From NCBI GenBank assembly GCA_964636205.1, contig CAZWPF010000002.1, positions 3,175 through 67,174 of the forward strand: a stretch of DNA of 64,000 nucleotides, in the 5' to 3' direction. Positions 62,985 through 64,000 of this stretch are shown one piece after another. This DNA comes from JBEBVQ01 sp964636205 (GTDB taxonomy: Bacteria > Bacteroidota > Bacteroidia > Chitinophagales > Chitinophagaceae). Made by a program: the position numbers and the translations under genes. Positions within the stretch are counted from its first letter, which is position 1. Each line of letters opens with the position of its first letter. The notes beneath the pieces were generated by a model, which was not told the DNA's origin, made no database searches, and was given only the letters and a program-made list of their open reading frames with translations.

Positions 62985-64000
62985 TCAGCTGACGACCAAA
63001 TAATAGTTCAAACCTCTTTTGTCCAGAAATTCCAGCAAATCGTCATTCACCGTCACTTTCTTGCTCTGAGTCTTTAACTTAATAGGCATTTCCGGAAAGG
63101 ATTCATCGAAAACGTGAAACTCCACTTCTGTATTGCCCGGAAAGGCCTGTAAATTCCCGATAAAAGTTTCGCTGAGATCCGGATCAATTTTAGAAAGCGG
63201 AATCTGGATACTTAAACGCTTGGCAAACATCTTCCGTACCTGTTCCAAAAGCATAATATTCTGTATCTCAAACTCCATAACACCGGGTCTAAACCGATGC
63301 TCCTTATATGTACCAACGATCATTAAGGTGAGTCCGTTGTCGACAAAGTCCTTATACTGTACATAATTCTTTTCCCAGAGCACAATTTCCTGCTGACCGG
63401 AGTAATCGTTCAATACCAGTTTCCCAAATTTATTACCCTTCTTGGTAGTCATATGTGCGGCGTCGCTAACGTATCCGGCTATTCTAACCTGCACGTCCTG
63501 GAATTCCTCCAGTTTTGTCAGAGGTAGAATATTAAAATGCTTCATCTCGAAACTAAAGCCGTCGAGTGGATGCGCGCTAAGATATATACCCACTACTTCC
63601 TTTTCTCTGTTCAACAAATCGGGCAAAGTCCAGGTCTCACATTGAGGAATTTCGGGAGGTTTTACATCGGGCATGGCCATCGCTCCAAACAGACTATTAG
63701 CAGCGTTGTTAAGGCTTGCCTGATATTGATTGCCAAACCGAATGATCCTTTCCAAACCACTCAAGGGATCATTGGCAGGAACATGAAAATATTGTGCCCT
63801 ATGCAATTCCTTAAAGCAGTCGAGCGCCCCGGCCAGTACCAAATTTTCTAGCGATTTCTTATTGACCGATCTCTGATTCACCCGAGAGATGAAGTCGAAA
63901 ACCGTGGTAAAAGCTCCGTTCTTTTCTCTTTCAGCTATTATATCTTCTACAGCAGCCTCACCCACCCCCTTGATCGCATTCAACCCAAATCGGATAACAC
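62985..64000 (-). CDS. dnaE: DNA polymerase III subunit alpha, C-terminal part (5' end outside window)
   Basis: Replicative polymerase large subunit. Only the last 338 or so residues are in the window; the frame is open through the right edge (VIRFGLNAIKGVGE). Present are the helix-hairpin-helix DNA-binding domain (IKGVGEAAVEDII, then SVNKKSLENLVLAGALDCF), a segment ending GIYLSAHPLDG, and the OB domain (RIAGYVSDAAHMTTKKGNKFG with the EIVLWEKN strand, cited as family-typical). The stop is normal, so the C-terminus is intact. Confidence 0.95.
   Translation of the reverse strand, partial: VIRFGLNAIKGVGEAAVEDIIAEREKNGAFTTVFDFISRVNQRSVNKKSLENLVLAGALDCFKELHRAQYFHVPANDPLSGLERIIRFGNQYQASLNNAANSLFGAMAMPDVKPPEIPQCETWTLPDLLNREKEVVGIYLSAHPLDGFSFEMKHFNILPLTKLEEFQDVQVRIAGYVSDAAHMTTKKGNKFGKLVLNDYSGQQEIVLWEKNYVQYKDFVDNGLTLMIVGTYKEHRFRPGVMEFEIQNIMLLEQVRKMFAKRLSIQIPLSKIDPDLSETFIGNLQAFPGNTEVEFHVFDESFPEMPIKLKTQSKKVTVNDDLLEFLDKRGLNYYLVVS

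Overview
The window looks like a chromosomal segment from a Bacteroidota bacterium, most likely Chitinophagaceae or a close relative. The evidence is three proteins with type IX secretion (T9SS) C-terminal sorting domains, family-typical genes (DUF4294, DUF6427-like, HmuY-like, GIN-domain and SWFGD/BON proteins), and many TAnnTTTG (-7) promoter boxes just upstream of start codons. No prophage, insertion sequence, CRISPR array, tRNA or rRNA was seen. Two 10-N assembly gaps interrupt ftsE and purA. Genes run off both ends: a glycosyltransferase at the left and dnaE at the right.

Layout. 1-1.5 kb: glycosyltransferase and ftsE. 1.6-4.8 kb: a large secreted M43 metalloprotease with an unusual insertion in its catalytic domain. 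4.8-6.9 kb: a promoter and structured leader before a GNAT acetyltransferase/PLP racemase pair. 6.9-18 kb: mostly housekeeping genes (glycosyltransferase, ribBA, folK, M13 peptidase, class D beta-lactamase homologue, M23 peptidase, metF, lptB, GH3-like enzyme), closed by a REP-like palindrome array. 18-23 kb: a two-component system and a seven-repeat T9SS cargo protein. 23.08-23.46 kb: RNase P RNA. 23.5-31.6 kb: cvfB, a sugar dehydrogenase, recQ, fabD, an S9 peptidase and a BON protein. 31.7-36 kb: a hypothetical, pabB, an acidic/basic low-complexity protein, purA and a DUF3817 protein. 36-42.3 kb: a complete RND efflux operon plus a small secreted protein. 42.4-50.9 kb: DsbD with a stand-alone copy of its N-terminal domain, purQ, membrane and exported proteins of unknown function, a hexanucleotide microsatellite, and a cysteine desulfurase. 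51-53.7 kb: purC and an isolated hutU.

The most coherent system is the heme-acquisition locus at 53.85-62.23 kb, seven genes on the + strand: a T9SS-exported HmuY-like protein, a heme ABC importer (binding lipoprotein, permease, ATPase), a HemS-type cytoplasmic heme protein, a TonB-dependent receptor, and a second HmuY-like protein that is a lipoprotein. The inferred path is capture outside the cell by the HmuY-like proteins, passage through the outer membrane by the TonB receptor, transfer through the inner membrane by the ABC importer, and handling by HemS. It combines HmuY-type surface proteins (Porphyromonas style) with a HemRSTUV-type importer (Yersinia style).
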